Part shown: in pieces, positions 19,582-28,831 of the stretch | Numbering within the stretch: position 1 is the first letter of the stretch | Layout: each line of letters starts with the position of its first letter | NCBI GenBank assembly: GCA_949299135.1 | Contig: CASFZG010000011.1 | Location: 1-44,307 of the forward strand | DNA length: 44,307 nt | Direction: 5' to 3' | DNA from: an uncultured Phascolarctobacterium sp. | GTDB lineage: Bacteria > Bacillota > Negativicutes > Acidaminococcales > Acidaminococcaceae | Made by a program: the position numbers and the translations under genes | Notes under the pieces: model-generated | Database searches by the model: none | What the model was told of the DNA's origin: nothing | What the model saw: only the letters and a program-made list of their open reading frames with translations

Positions 19582-20358
19582 ATGGATTTTATTGAAAAAA
19601 CCGGTAAAAACGTTGAAGAAGCATTGAACGATGCTTTGGCAGAATTAAAAACCACTGCCGATAAAGTTAACGTTGAAGTTATTGAAGAAGCTAAAAACGG
19701 TATTTTTGGTTTGTTTGCCAAAAAAGCCAAAATCAGGGTTACTTTAAAAGATGCTGCCAAAAAAATTGGCGATATTGTTGATGAAACCGTAGACAGCATT
19801 AAAGAAGATTACAAAGCAGGCAAACAGGAAGCAGCCGCTGCCCGCGAAAACGCAAAAAAAGAAGAAGCTAAACCGGCAGCAGTACGCGAATATGTAATTG
19901 AAGAAGCAGCCGTTGACGCTGCCAAAGAATTTTTGCAGAAAATCTTTAATGCCATGCGCATTGAAGTTGTAATGGAAAAATTCATCAATAAAAACGAAGG
20001 CGTTGTTACCTTCAAACTTCACGGTTCCGATATGGGTATTTTAATCGGCAAACACGGACAGACGCTTGATTCTTTGCAGTATCTGACCAATCTGGTTGCC
20101 AATAAAAATTCCGCCGAGCGCATCAGAATCGTAATTGATATTGAAGATTACCGCGAACGCCGCGTGGAAACCTTAAACCGCCTGGCACAGCGCCTGGCTG
20201 ATAAGGTAAAACGCACCGGTGAGCGTGTTGTGCTTGAGCCGATGAATCCCCATGAAAGAAAAATTATTCATGTTGCACTGCAAAACGACCGCCGCATTAC
20301 TACGCTGAGCGAAGGTGAAGAACCGTACCGCCGCGTGGTAATCGAATTAAAAAAATAA
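19582..20358 (+). CDS. jag: RNA-binding protein Jag/KhpB (Jag-N, KH, R3H)
   Basis: A 258-residue protein: an N-terminal Jag domain (EKTGKNVEEALNDAL), a charged Ala/Glu/Lys linker (about 80-110), a KH domain with ILIGKHGQTLDSLQYL, and a C-terminal R3H domain (MNPHERKIIHVALQNDRRI). In other Firmicutes it affects cell division and RNA biology. I prefer ATG at 19582, nine bases after GGGAG; TTG at 19576 is in frame. Confidence 0.95.
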   Translation: MDFIEKTGKNVEEALNDALAELKTTADKVNVEVIEEAKNGIFGLFAKKAKIRVTLKDAAKKIGDIVDETVDSIKEDYKAGKQEAAAARENAKKEEAKPAAVREYVIEEAAVDAAKEFLQKIFNAMRIEVVMEKFINKNEGVVTFKLHGSDMGILIGKHGQTLDSLQYLTNLVANKNSAERIRIVIDIEDYRERRVETLNRLAQRLADKVKRTGERVVLEPMNPHERKIIHVALQNDRRITTLSEGEEPYRRVVIELKK

Positions 20359-20373
20359 TTTTCTTAATTTCAG

Positions 20374-20398
20374 ACCCAGTCGTTTGTACTGGGTTTTT
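20374..20398 (+). terminator. Terminator-like hairpin between jag and mnmE
   Basis: Arms ACCCAGT (20374-20380) and ACTGGGT (20388-20394) with a T run to 20398. The mnmE ribosome-binding site begins only a few bases later, so mnmE either relies on read-through or on processing at this point. Confidence 0.75.
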
Positions 20399-20415
20399 CT
20401 TTTGGAGAACAGATT

Positions 20416-21819
20416 ATGCAGAAAGAATTGATTAAACAGGAACAGGAAGAAACCATCAGTGCTGTCTGCACGGCGCTGGGTGAAGGCGCAATCGGCATTA
20501 TCCGCGTAAGCGGCGAAAAGGCGCTGGCAGTTGGCGAACAGATTTTTAAGGCGGCTTCCGGCAAAAAGCTGGCGGCTTATGCGCCGAATACTTTGGTTTA
20601 CGGGCATGTGCTTGATGCCGACGGCAGCGTTGTCGATGAGGTAATGGCTGTTTATATGAAAGCGCCTCATTCCTATACGGCGGAAGATGTGGTGGAAATT
20701 CAGTGCCACGGCGGCGTAAGGTCTTTGCAGAAAATTTTAACGTTGAGTTATGCTGCCGGTGCGCGTCCGGCTGAGCCGGGTGAATTTACCAAGCGTGCTT
20801 TTTTGAACGGGCGTATTGACTTGGTGCAGGCCGAAGCCGTAATGGATATTATTAAATCCCGCAGCGACGCGGCCTTGAAGGTTGCCGTGCGCCAGCAGGA
20901 AGGACAGCTTTCCAAACAGGTGCGCGGTTTGCGCCGTGAACTTCTGGACGTAATTGTCAATCTGGAAGCAGTGATTGATTATCCGGAGGACGATATTGAA
21001 GAAATTACTTTCGGTAATGTTCTGACGGAAGTTAATAAAACCGTGAGCGGCGTAAATAAACTTTTGGAAAATGCACATACAGGCAAAATTTTGCGCGAAG
21101 GTTTGAAGGTGGCAATTATCGGCAAACCGAATGTCGGAAAATCCAGCTTTTTAAACTTTTTACTGAAAGAGGACAGGGCGATTGTTTCTGAGTTTGCCGG
21201 TACGACGCGCGACGTTATCGAAGAACAGTTTTTGCTGGGCGGCGTGCCGCTGGTGCTGGCCGATACGGCAGGCATCAGGGATACGGAAGATTATGTGGAA
21301 CGCATCGGCGTGGAAAAGAGCCGACGCATTTTAAGCGAAGCGGAACTGGCGATTGTGGTGCTTGACGGTTCGCAGCCGCTTGCTGCTGAAGACAGGGAGA
21401 TACTGGAACTCGTTAAAGGGCGCCGGTATGTTATAATAATAAATAAGAGTGATTTGGGCAGTGCCGATGTAAAAGCGGATTTGCCGGAAGCCTTTAAGAC
21501 AGCGCCGGTAATTGAGCTTTCTGCCAAAACTGGCGATGGCTTTGAAGCTTTTACGGAATGGCTGCAAAAATTTGTTTACGGCGATGACAGGCATCTGGGC
21601 GACGGCATTTATGTACAGAATGCGCGCCATGAACGCCTGCTGCAAAATGCGCTTGCCAGCATGAACGATGCTTTGGCAGCGGCAGAAGCGCATTTGCCAT
21701 ATGACTGTATTATGATTGATTTGCGTAACGCGGCGGAATACTTTGGTGAAATTACCGGCGACGCTGTGCGTGACGAAATAATCAACGAGATTTTCGCTAA
21801 ATTCTGTATCGGTAAGTAA
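20416..21819 (+). CDS. mnmE: tRNA-modification GTPase MnmE
   Basis: A 467-residue protein: an N-terminal tetrahydrofolate-binding domain, a helical domain and an inserted Ras-like G domain ([28 protein letters not shown]). It ends in the conserved CIGK with its essential cysteine. With MnmG it makes the cmnm5/nm5 modification at wobble U34 of certain tRNAs. TTGGAGAAC precedes the ATG. Confidence 0.98.
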   Translation: MQKELIKQEQEETISAVCTALGEGAIGIIRVSGEKALAVGEQIFKAASGKKLAAYAPNTLVYGHVLDADGSVVDEVMAVYMKAPHSYTAEDVVEIQCHGGVRSLQKILTLSYAAGARPAEPGEFTKRAFLNGRIDLVQAEAVMDIIKSRSDAALKVAVRQQEGQLSKQVRGLRRELLDVIVNLEAVIDYPEDDIEEITFGNVLTEVNKTVSGVNKLLENAHTGKILREGLKVAIIGKPNVGKSSFLNFLLKEDRAIVSEFAGTTRDVIEEQFLLGGVPLVLADTAGIRDTEDYVERIGVEKSRRILSEAELAIVVLDGSQPLAAEDREILELVKGRRYVIIINKSDLGSADVKADLPEAFKTAPVIELSAKTGDGFEAFTEWLQKFVYGDDRHLGDGIYVQNARHERLLQNALASMNDALAAAEAHLPYDCIMIDLRNAAEYFGEITGDAVRDEIINEIFAKFCIGK

Positions 21820-21836
21820 TTTTTACGGGTGAAGTT

Positions 21837-23720
21837 ATGTATATTACTGACAGTTATGACGTTATCGTTGTCGGAGCTGGCCATGCCGGTGTGGAAGCTG
21901 CACTTGCGGCGGCACGCCTGGGCGGAAAAACGCTTTTGGCAACGCTTTCCATGGATAATATTGCCTTAATGCCGTGCAACCCTTCGGTGGGCGGTCCTGC
22001 CAAGGGGCATCTGGTGCGCGAGATTGACGCTTTGGGCGGCGAGATGGGTCTTGCTGCCGATAAAGCCTGTATTCAGATGCGCCTGCTGAATACCGGCAAG
22101 GGTTACGCCGTGCAGGCTTTGCGCGCGCAGGAGGACAAGCCTTTTTACCACACCATTATGAAGCAGACTGTTGAAAATCAGGAGCGCCTTGACGTTAAGC
22201 AGCTGATGATTGACAAGCTTATCGTCAGCAACGGAGAGGTTGTAGGGGTAGAGGCAGAAACCGGTGAAGTGTTTGAAGCCAAGTGCGTGATTTTGGCAAC
22301 GGGTACTTATCTGCGTGCGCGCATTGTTTACGGGCAGGTTAATTATGAATCAGGACCGAACGGTTTGCGCAGCGCCAACAAATTATCGCTGTCGCTGCTG
22401 GAAAACGGGCTGGAATTGATGCGTTTTAAAACCGGCACGCCGGCGCGTATTGATGCCCGCAGCCTTGATTACGATAAAATGGAAATTCAGAACGGCGATG
22501 CCGCGCTGCGTAATTTTTCGTTCATCAGCGAAGTGACGGAGCGCAGCCAGGTGCCGTGCTGGCTTACTTATACCAATGAAAAAACACATCAGATTATCCG
22601 TGACAACCTGCATTTATCAGGCATGTTCAATGGCATGATTGAAGGCATAGGGCCGCGTTACTGCCCGTCAATTGAGTCAAAAATTGTACGGTTCGCTAAT
22701 AAGAAACGCCATCAGCTTTTTATTGAGCCGGAAGGTCTGCGTACGAACGAAATGTATGTGCAGGGCATGTCCAGCTCGCTGCCTGCTGATGTGCAGCTGA
22801 AATTTATGCAGACGATACCGGGGCTTGAGCATTGCCGTATGATGCGCGCCGGTTACGCCATTGATTACGACTGCCTTGATCCGCTACAGCTGAAGGCTTC
22901 GCTTGAGCATAAGGGTATCAGCGGTCTGTTTTCGGCAGGGCAGTCCAACGGTACCAGCGGCTACGAGGAAGCAGCGGCGCAGGGACTGATGGCAGGCATT
23001 AACGCCATGCGCAAAATTAACGGGCAGCCGCCGTTTATTCTGGGCAGAAACGATGCTTATATCGGCGTTTTGATTGACGATCTGGTAACGAAGGGTACCA
23101 ATGAGCCTTACAGAATGATGACTTCGCGTGCGGAATACCGTTTGCTTTTGAGGCAGGATAACGCCGATTTGCGCCTGACGGAAAAGGGCAGGCAGGTTGG
23201 CCTTGTCGATGATGAACGCTATGAAAAATTTACGGCAAAACGCACTTTGCTGGAGCGCACCATTCATCAGCTGGGCACAACCAATGTGCCGCCCAATGCC
23301 GAAACGGAGCAGAAGCTGCAAAACATGGGCACTGCGCCGGTAAGGCCGGGCATGACGCTGCTTGATTTGCTGCGCCGCGGCGAAGTTACTTATGCCAAGC
23401 TGGCAGCAGAATTTAATTTGCCGGAGCTGCCGGAGGTTGTGGCAGAACAGACGGAAATTTTTGCCAAGTACGAAGGCTACATCAATAAGCAGAAACAGGA
23501 AGTTGAGCGCGCGCTGAAATTGGAAAACAAGCTGATTCCGCAGAACATTGACTACCACGCCATTAAGGAACTTTCGTCCGAGGCGGTGGAAAAACTGGAT
23601 AAAATCCGCCCGGTTTCCATCGGGCAGGCGTCTCGTATTTCCGGCGTTTCACCGGCGGACATCAATGTTTTGATGATTGTGCTGGAGGTTAAGCGCCGCA
23701 AGGAGCAGGACCATGACTAA
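21837..23720 (+). CDS. mnmG: tRNA-modification FAD enzyme MnmG (GidA)
   Basis: A 627-residue flavoprotein with the N-terminal FAD motif [19 protein letters not shown], the signature [21 protein letters not shown] and a C-terminal helical domain that contacts MnmE and tRNA. It is 17 bp after mnmE and its end overlaps rsmG by 8 bp. Confidence 0.98.
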   Translation: MYITDSYDVIVVGAGHAGVEAALAAARLGGKTLLATLSMDNIALMPCNPSVGGPAKGHLVREIDALGGEMGLAADKACIQMRLLNTGKGYAVQALRAQEDKPFYHTIMKQTVENQERLDVKQLMIDKLIVSNGEVVGVEAETGEVFEAKCVILATGTYLRARIVYGQVNYESGPNGLRSANKLSLSLLENGLELMRFKTGTPARIDARSLDYDKMEIQNGDAALRNFSFISEVTERSQVPCWLTYTNEKTHQIIRDNLHLSGMFNGMIEGIGPRYCPSIESKIVRFANKKRHQLFIEPEGLRTNEMYVQGMSSSLPADVQLKFMQTIPGLEHCRMMRAGYAIDYDCLDPLQLKASLEHKGISGLFSAGQSNGTSGYEEAAAQGLMAGINAMRKINGQPPFILGRNDAYIGVLIDDLVTKGTNEPYRMMTSRAEYRLLLRQDNADLRLTEKGRQVGLVDDERYEKFTAKRTLLERTIHQLGTTNVPPNAETEQKLQNMGTAPVRPGMTLLDLLRRGEVTYAKLAAEFNLPELPEVVAEQTEIFAKYEGYINKQKQEVERALKLENKLIPQNIDYHAIKELSSEAVEKLDKIRPVSIGQASRISGVSPADINVLMIVLEVKRRKEQDHD

Positions 23721-24429
23721 GTTTCAGAAAATACTGGCTGACAGCGCCAGGCAGGCAGGCTTTGAACTGACTGATTTGCAGCTGCAGCAGTTTGACAAAT
23801 ATTATGAAATGCTGGTGGAAACCAACAAAGTAATGAACCTGACGGCGCTAACCGAGCCGCAGGACGTGGCGGTAAAACATATCGTCGATTCGCTGATGGC
23901 TTACGCCGATTATTTCCCGGGAAAAGTTCTGGCGGATGTCGGCACCGGGGCAGGCTTCCCCGGCATACCGCTGAAGATTTACTGCCCGGCGCTGAAGGTA
24001 GTGCTGATTGATTCGCTGGCCAAGCGTTTGAATTTTTTGCAGCGCGTCATTGGCGAGCTTGGTTTAACAGACATTGAATGTGTGCATCTGCGCGCGGAGG
24101 ATGCCGGTAAAAATGCGGCGCACCGCGAAAAATACGATATTGTTACAGCACGTGCCGTGGCAAGGTTATCGGTGCTTTCCGAATATTGCCTGCCGCTGGT
24201 AAAAGTAGGCGGCATGTTTGTTGCGCTGAAAGGCGCAAAATATAAAGAAGAAATTGCCGCTGCCGGTAAGGCGCTGAGTGTGCTGGGCGGCAAACTTGTT
24301 AAGGCACAGCAGGTTGAACTGCCTGGGCTTGACGACGGCAGGGCGGTTGTTACCATTAAAAAAGTAAAGGCTTCGCCTAAGGCTTATCCGCGCAAGGCGG
24401 GCTTACCGGAAAAAAATCCTTTGGAATGA
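23713..24429 (+). CDS. rsmG: 16S rRNA (guanine-N7) methyltransferase RsmG
   Basis: A 238-residue SAM-dependent methyltransferase that modifies G527 of 16S rRNA. The motifs are [21 protein letters not shown] and the SAM-binding loop [15 protein letters not shown]. The start ATG at 23713 overlaps the mnmG end and has AAGGAG upstream. The gene also contains the Noc-site-like palindrome at 23912-23925, which encodes part of YFPGK. Confidence 0.96.
   Translation: MTKFQKILADSARQAGFELTDLQLQQFDKYYEMLVETNKVMNLTALTEPQDVAVKHIVDSLMAYADYFPGKVLADVGTGAGFPGIPLKIYCPALKVVLIDSLAKRLNFLQRVIGELGLTDIECVHLRAEDAGKNAAHREKYDIVTARAVARLSVLSEYCLPLVKVGGMFVALKGAKYKEEIAAAGKALSVLGGKLVKAQQVELPGLDDGRAVVTIKKVKASPKAYPRKAGLPEKNPLE
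23912..23925. promoter_or_regulatory. Noc-binding-site-like palindrome inside rsmG
   Basis: ATTTCCCGGGAAAA matches the Bacillus Noc site ATTTCCCGGGAAAT at 13 of 14 positions, including the perfect 12-bp palindrome. It lies 0.5 kb before noc. Confidence 0.6.
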
Positions 24430-24441
24430 TGGAGGTACGAC

Positions 24442-25317
24442 ATGGTTGAGGACGGTTTCAAAATTTTACAGACAGAACAGGAAGGCGGTTCTGTTATCAA
24501 GCATTTTAGCGGTGAAATTAACGTAATCCGCGTGCCGGTAGAAAAAATTCAGGCCAATCCGTACCAGCCCCGCAAGGATTTTGAGCCGGAAGCGCTGGAA
24601 GATCTGGCGGCTTCGATTGCCGAATACGGCGTTTTGCAGCCGCTGTTGGTTGCACGCGGCAATGACGATAACTTTTTACTGATTGCCGGGGAACGACGTT
24701 TGCGCGCCAGCAAGATGGCCGGTTTATTGGACGTTCCGGTTATCGTCAGCAGCTATACCGAACAGCAGATTGCCGAGATTGCGCTGATTGAAAATTTGCA
24801 GCGCGAGGATCTGCACTTTTTGGAAGAAGCCGAAGGTTACGAAAAACTGATGACGCAGTTTAACCTGACGCAGGAGGCTATGGCAGTGCGCGTCGGCAAA
24901 AAGCAATCTACCATTGCTAACAAACTGCGCTTGCTGAACCTGCCGCCGGAAATCCGCAACGCGCTGAAAGAAGCGCAGTTGACCGAACGCCACGGAAGGG
25001 CTTTGCTGAAACTGAAAAACAGTGAATTGCAGGAGCAGGTTTTAAAACAGATTATTAAAAACGGCTGGAATGTAAAGCAAACCGAAGAACATATTGCCAA
25101 AATTCTGGATGAGGCAGCGCCGAAGCAGAAAAAACGCCTGGTAATTGTTAACGATGTGCGCATTTACTTAAACAGCGTTAAGAAAATCGTCAGCACCATT
25201 AACGACGCCGGTATTCCCGCGCAGATTAAGCAGGAGCTGGACGGCGATGACGTAGTGGTAACGCTGCGCATTAAAAATACCAAAAAACCGCAGATTGCCA
25301 GCAATCAAAAAAATTGA
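24442..25317 (+). CDS. noc: Nucleoid occlusion protein Noc (ParB-family CTPase)
   Basis: A 291-residue ParB-fold protein: an N-terminal CTPase domain (NPYQPRKDF, GERR at 83-86, ENLQRED near 117-123), then a helix-turn-helix (143-165) with QSTIANKL at 155-162, followed by TERHGRALLKL and NVKQTEEHI, and a C-terminal dimer domain. The QSTIANKL recognition helix and TERH segment match Bacillus Noc rather than Spo0J/ParB; the separate ParB at 28824 has RSRTAVTNIL there. Noc protects the nucleoid from division. Residues 1-20 do not look like the amphipathic membrane helix of Bacillus Noc. GGAGG precedes the ATG, 12 bp after rsmG. Confidence 0.88.
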   Translation: MVEDGFKILQTEQEGGSVIKHFSGEINVIRVPVEKIQANPYQPRKDFEPEALEDLAASIAEYGVLQPLLVARGNDDNFLLIAGERRLRASKMAGLLDVPVIVSSYTEQQIAEIALIENLQREDLHFLEEAEGYEKLMTQFNLTQEAMAVRVGKKQSTIANKLRLLNLPPEIRNALKEAQLTERHGRALLKLKNSELQEQVLKQIIKNGWNVKQTEEHIAKILDEAAPKQKKRLVIVNDVRIYLNSVKKIVSTINDAGIPAQIKQELDGDDVVVTLRIKNTKKPQIASNQKN

Positions 25318-25326
25318 TGTGGATAA
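25318..25326. promoter_or_regulatory. Perfect DnaA box just after noc
   Basis: TGTGGATAA, the exact complement of TTATCCACA, begins on the base after the noc stop codon, about 9 kb from oriC. It is the only perfect box I found in the window. Confidence 0.5.
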
Positions 25327-25345
25327 AACTGTTGGTTATGTTGAA

Positions 25346-25378
25346 AACAGGAGCAAATTTTGCTTCTGTTTTTCTTTT
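25346..25378 (+). terminator. Terminator after noc
   Basis: AACAGGAGCAAA pairs with TTTGCTTCTGTT (one G-U pair), followed by a T-rich run from 25369. It ends the rpmH-to-noc cluster. Confidence 0.8.
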
Positions 25379-25403
25379 TGCCTGTAAATTTTACAAAATT
25401 TAT

Positions 25404-25432
25404 TTTGCTGCCGGGCAAAGATATGTTACAAT
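25404..25432 (+). promoter_or_regulatory. Probable promoter for the Lar-like protein
   Basis: TACAAT (25427-25432) with TTGCTG 16 bp (or TTTGCT 17 bp) upstream; the gene starts 40 bp later. Confidence 0.45.
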
Positions 25433-25472
25433 AAAAATAAGGAAAAGCTCATAATTTGAAGGGGTGATTTGT

Positions 25473-25751
25473 ATGAGTGATACGATTTTGTATGCGGCAT
25501 TGGCCGGTGCGGCTGCCGGTGTGTTTTATTACATGTTCAAAAAAGCCAGCGGCGGCGATTATAAACCCATTGAATTAAAAAACTGCCCGCTGTGCGGACA
25601 AAAAACCGCCAAATTTGTGACGATGGGCACGTTCAAACACGATACGCTTAATAAGGTTGTCTGCACCAACTGCGGCGCAACGACCGATGACTTCACTTCC
25701 TACAAAAAAGCTGCCGAGGCATGGAACAAAGGCGAAGTTAAAAAGAAATAA
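25473..25751 (+). CDS. Membrane-anchored Lar-like zinc-ribbon protein
   Basis: A 92-residue protein with one N-terminal hydrophobic segment (5-22), probably a membrane anchor, then a zinc ribbon C38-x2-C41...C64-x2-C67 and AAEAWN at 80-85. The spacing CPLCG...V-C-x-x-CGA...A-x-A-W-N resembles the Lar restriction-alleviation zinc-ribbon family (PF14354). Phage Lar antagonises restriction, but many chromosomal members are uncharacterised and the membrane anchor argues for something else. The ATG at 25473 has GAAGGGG eight bases upstream. It is monocistronic between two terminators. Confidence 0.7.
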   Translation: MSDTILYAALAGAAAGVFYYMFKKASGGDYKPIELKNCPLCGQKTAKFVTMGTFKHDTLNKVVCTNCGATTDDFTSYKKAAEAWNKGEVKKK

Positions 25752-25756
25752 ATTAC

Positions 25757-25790
25757 AACTCCGGTATTTTTATGCCGGAGTTTTTATTTT
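25757..25790 (+). terminator. Terminator after the Lar-like gene
   Basis: AACTCCGG (25757-25764) pairs with CCGGAGTT (25775-25782), followed by a T-rich tract. Confidence 0.85.
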
Positions 25791-25856
25791 CTTAATGCTT
25801 TTTGTTTATAAATATAGTAAAATAATAAGCGAAGTTGGTTTTATGGAGGTCATCTT

Positions 25857-26876
25857 ATGAATTACAACGAAGTTTTGCAAAATGCCAGAAAGTGCATAGA
25901 TAGTTCCAAGTGCAAAGCCTGCCCGGTCTGCAATGGGCTGGCCTGCCGCAATACAATTCCCGGCCCGGGGGCGAAGGGCGTGGGCGATACCGCTATCCGC
26001 AACTATCAGAAATGGCAGGAAATCCGCGTGCAGATGGATACACTGCATGAAAACGTGCCGGTGGATATGTCTGTGGAATTGTTCGGGCGTAAATTTAGCT
26101 ATCCGTTTTTCGCTGGCCCGGTCGGCGCGGTGGAACTGCATTACAGCGACGCTTACGATGAGCTTACTTACAATAAAATTTTAGTATCCGCCTGTGCGGA
26201 TAACGGCATTGCCGCCTTTACCGGCGACGGGCTGAACCCGCAGGTAATGGTTGGCGCAACCGATGCGGTGGCAGCTGCTGGCGGCGTGGGCATACCGACT
26301 GTTAAGCCGTGGAACCTGCCGCTGATTAAGGAGAAGCTGGAACTTGTGAAAAAGAGCGGAGCTTTTGCCGTGGCAATGGACGTCGATGCCGCAGGCCTGC
26401 CGTTTTTGAAAAACATGCAGCCTCCTGCGGGCAGCAAATCCGTGGAGGAACTGACGGAAATTGTTAAGGAAGCAGGCATTCCCTTTATCGTTAAAGGCGT
26501 GATGACGGTGCGCGGCGCGTTGAAGGCCCATGCTGCCGGTGCTGCGGCAATTATAGTTTCCAATCATGGCGGGCGTGTGCTTGACCAGTGCAGCGCAACT
26601 GCCGAAGTGCTGGAAGAAATCTGCCATGCGGTTGGCGGCGGCATGAAGGTGCTGGTTGACGGCGGTATCCGCAGCGGCGTGGATATTTTTAAAGCCTTGG
26701 CTTTGGGCGCTGACGGCGTTGTAATTGCGCGCCCGTTTGTAACGGCTGTGTACGGCGGCGCGGAAGAAGGCGTAAAGGTTTACATTGAAAAACTGGCCGG
26801 TGAGCTGGAAGACACGATGAAGATGTGCGGCGCGGAAAAACTCAGTGATATTACGCGCGATATGGTGCGCATTTAA
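25857..26876 (+). CDS. FMN-dependent alpha-hydroxy-acid oxidoreductase
   Basis: A 339-residue TIM-barrel enzyme of the lactate/glycolate oxidase family. It contains PFFAGPVGAVELHY, FIVKGVMTVRGAL (catalytic-site lysine), IIVSNHGGRVLDQ (histidine-arginine pair) and LVDGGIRSGVDIFKALALGADGVVIARPF (phosphate of FMN). It would oxidise a 2-hydroxy acid to a keto acid. The first 30 residues carry five cysteines (C13, C19, C22, C25, C30), not usual for the family and possibly a metal or Fe-S site. TATGGAGG precedes the ATG. A YbaK-family gene follows 14 bp later. Confidence 0.87.
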   Translation: MNYNEVLQNARKCIDSSKCKACPVCNGLACRNTIPGPGAKGVGDTAIRNYQKWQEIRVQMDTLHENVPVDMSVELFGRKFSYPFFAGPVGAVELHYSDAYDELTYNKILVSACADNGIAAFTGDGLNPQVMVGATDAVAAAGGVGIPTVKPWNLPLIKEKLELVKKSGAFAVAMDVDAAGLPFLKNMQPPAGSKSVEELTEIVKEAGIPFIVKGVMTVRGALKAHAAGAAAIIVSNHGGRVLDQCSATAEVLEEICHAVGGGMKVLVDGGIRSGVDIFKALALGADGVVIARPFVTAVYGGAEEGVKVYIEKLAGELEDTMKMCGAEKLSDITRDMVRI

Positions 26877-26890
26877 TGGAGGGGTAGAAC

Positions 26891-27361
26891 TTGTCGATTG
26901 AAAAAGTAAGGGCTTATTTCAGAGCCCGCAATATGGAAGACCGGATTTTAGAGTTTGACGTTTCGAGCGCGACGGTGGAGCTGGCGGCAAAAGCGCTGAA
27001 CTGCGACGGCAGCCTGATTGCCAAAACTTTATCCTTTGCGGTGCATGACGGTGTTGTTTTAATTGTTGCGCCCGGCGATGTGAAGATTGACAACCATAAA
27101 TATAAGATGCGTTTCGGCGTGAAGGCTAAAATGCTTTCGGCTGAAGATGCAGAAAACTTAATCGGCCACGCGGTTGGCGGTGTTTGCCCGTTTGCTGTTA
27201 ACGAGGGCGTACAGGTGTTTCTGGATGAATCGCTGAAACGCTTTGAATATGTGTACCCGGCCTGCGGCAGCAGCAACAGCGCCATCAAGCTGACGATACC
27301 TGATTTGGAAAAATACGCCGACCATTTTGCCGGTTGGGTTGATGTTTGTAAATTAAAATAA
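26891..27361 (+). CDS. YbaK/EbsC-family aminoacyl-tRNA deacylase
   Basis: A 156-residue editing-domain protein that probably hydrolyses mischarged tRNA (for example Cys- or Ala-tRNAPro). Family motifs are KTLSFAVHDGVVLIVAPGD, the conserved lysine in KIDNHKYK, and GGVCPFAV with the later CGSSNSAIKLT. The start is TTG with GGAGGGG upstream. It is the second gene of a two-gene operon with the hydroxy-acid oxidase. Confidence 0.9.
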   Translation: MSIEKVRAYFRARNMEDRILEFDVSSATVELAAKALNCDGSLIAKTLSFAVHDGVVLIVAPGDVKIDNHKYKMRFGVKAKMLSAEDAENLIGHAVGGVCPFAVNEGVQVFLDESLKRFEYVYPACGSSNSAIKLTIPDLEKYADHFAGWVDVCKLK

Positions 27362-27364
27362 AAG

Positions 27365-27388
27365 ATGCGGCTGTTGCCGCATTTTTTT
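27365..27388. terminator. Bidirectional terminator between YbaK and GNAT genes
   Basis: ATGCGGC (27365-27371) and GCCGCAT (27376-27382), with a T7 run on plus and a T-rich run on minus; the flanking genes converge. Confidence 0.8.
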
Positions 27389-27395
27389 ATTTGTG

Positions 27396-27902
27396 CTATA
27401 TAATTTTTATACTGCCGGTTACGCTGTTAAAAGCATTTTGTTTAAGTGGAAAGGCAAGTACATATTTATCCGGCAGGGTATTGTTATTTTTTATGTTATA
27501 AAAGCCTGTTTCTTTAAAACCAAAACGCCTATAATAATCGGGGTTGCCAATTAAAAAGGCGGCTTCAAAGCCAGCTTGTTTTGTGCACTTTAGTGCGTGC
27601 TGCATCAGGCTTGTGCCTATGCCTGTACTGCGCAGGTTTTGCTTAACGCTTAACGGCGCAACAAGCACAGCATGTAACGGTTTGTTGGTATTTACTGCCT
27701 GTTTTGTCAGCATAATGTGCCCAATAATTTCATTATCTTCAACGGCGACAAATTCCAAATCCGGCAGGTAGTTCGCGCTTTGGCGCAGCTGTACAACAAA
27801 ATCCTGTTCAGTTCCGTCGCTTACATCTGCCGTAGCAAAGGCGGTTTGTACAAATTCATAAATTGCTTCGTAATCATTGGGTGTTGCTTTTCTTATCTGC
27901 AT
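27396..27902 (-). CDS. GNAT-family N-acetyltransferase
   Basis: A 168-residue single-domain GNAT protein. MQIRKATPNDYEAIYEFV starts the fold, and the acetyl-CoA loop is SVKQNLRSTGIGTSLMQHAL (about 88-107). NPDYYRRFGF is typical of the COG3153 group of predicted acetyltransferases. The substrate is unknown. It has its own promoter (27922-27950) and AAGGAGG before the ATG. It points towards oriC, against its neighbours. Confidence 0.88.
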   Translation of the reverse strand: MQIRKATPNDYEAIYEFVQTAFATADVSDGTEQDFVVQLRQSANYLPDLEFVAVEDNEIIGHIMLTKQAVNTNKPLHAVLVAPLSVKQNLRSTGIGTSLMQHALKCTKQAGFEAAFLIGNPDYYRRFGFKETGFYNIKNNNTLPDKYVLAFPLKQNAFNSVTGSIKII

Positions 27903-27921
27903 GCCAATCCTCCTTAAAACT

Positions 27922-27950
27922 ATTATATTTTAATCTTCTGCGTGGTGCAA
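27922..27950 (-). promoter_or_regulatory. Promoter for the GNAT gene
   Basis: Minus strand: TTGCAC (27945-27950), 17 bp, perfect TATAAT (27922-27927), about 20 bp before the start codon. Confidence 0.7.
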
Positions 27951-27964
27951 GGCTGAAAATTTAG

Positions 27965-27980
27965 TGTTTCACGTGAAACG
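27965..27980. promoter_or_regulatory. parS: parS centromere site upstream of parA
   Basis: TGTTTCACGTGAAACG matches the 16-bp parS consensus (TGTTTCACGTGAAACA) at 15 positions; the inner 14 bp is a perfect palindrome. It is ~90 bp before parA. Confidence 0.93.
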
Positions 27981-28069
27981 TAAAAAAGTTTTAGTTTTTC
28001 TGTATTTTTAAACTACAAAATGTGATAAAATTATTAAGAAAGTTTTAATGATTTTATGAGGTGAGAAAT

Positions 28070-28831
28070 TTGGTAAAGGTAATTGCAATTGCAAACCAAA
28101 AAGGCGGCGTTGGCAAAACGACGACGGCGGTAAACCTTGCCGCCTGCCTTGCACAGAAGGGGCGCAAGGTGCTGATGCTGGACGAAGACCCGCAGGGCAA
28201 TGCCACCAGCGGCCTTGGTTTTGATAAGCGCGATATAAAAAAATGTGTTTACGATACCTTAATCAACGACGTGCCGATGAAGGACGTATTGCTGCACAGC
28301 GATTATGAAAATCTGGACGTCATCCCGGCAACAATTCAGCTGGCAGGTGCGGAAATTGAACTTGTCAGCCTGATGAACAGGGAAGGGCGTTTGAAAAATG
28401 CACTGGAACGCGTAAAACATGATTACGATTATGTGCTGATTGACTGCCCGCCTTCTTTGGGCTTATTGACCATCAATGCACTGACTGCCGCTAATTCCGT
28501 ACTGGTACCTATTCAGTGCGAATTTTACGCTTTGGAAGGCGTGAGCCAGCTGATGAACACTATTAAACTGGTGCAGCGCAACCTGAACCCTGCGCTGAAA
28601 CTGGAAGGCGTTTTGATGACGATGTTTGACCAGCGCACTAATTTATCCAGCGACGTTGTCGGTGAAGTGCGCAAATATTTTAATACCAAAATGTACAATA
28701 CCATTATCCCGCGCAACGTGCGCTTAAGCGAAGCACCAAGCCACGGGCAGCCGGTAATTGTGTACGACCCTAAATCCAAAGGCGCGCAGGTATATTCGGA
28801 ACTGGCGCAGGAGGTTCTTGGCGATGAATAA
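28070..28831 (+). CDS. parA: Chromosome-partitioning ATPase ParA/Soj
   Basis: A 253-residue deviant-Walker ATPase that works with ParB on parS to segregate origins, and in Bacillus also regulates DnaA. The deviant Walker A KGGVGKTTT is at 11-19 with VLMLDEDPQGN and IDCPPSLGLL later. I chose TTG at 28070, preceded by GAGGTGAG, because the protein then aligns end to end with Bacillus Soj (253 residues); GTG at 28061 lies within that ribosome-binding site. It overlaps parB by 8 bp. Confidence 0.95.
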   Translation: MVKVIAIANQKGGVGKTTTAVNLAACLAQKGRKVLMLDEDPQGNATSGLGFDKRDIKKCVYDTLINDVPMKDVLLHSDYENLDVIPATIQLAGAEIELVSLMNREGRLKNALERVKHDYDYVLIDCPPSLGLLTINALTAANSVLVPIQCEFYALEGVSQLMNTIKLVQRNLNPALKLEGVLMTMFDQRTNLSSDVVGEVRKYFNTKMYNTIIPRNVRLSEAPSHGQPVIVYDPKSKGAQVYSELAQEVLGDE

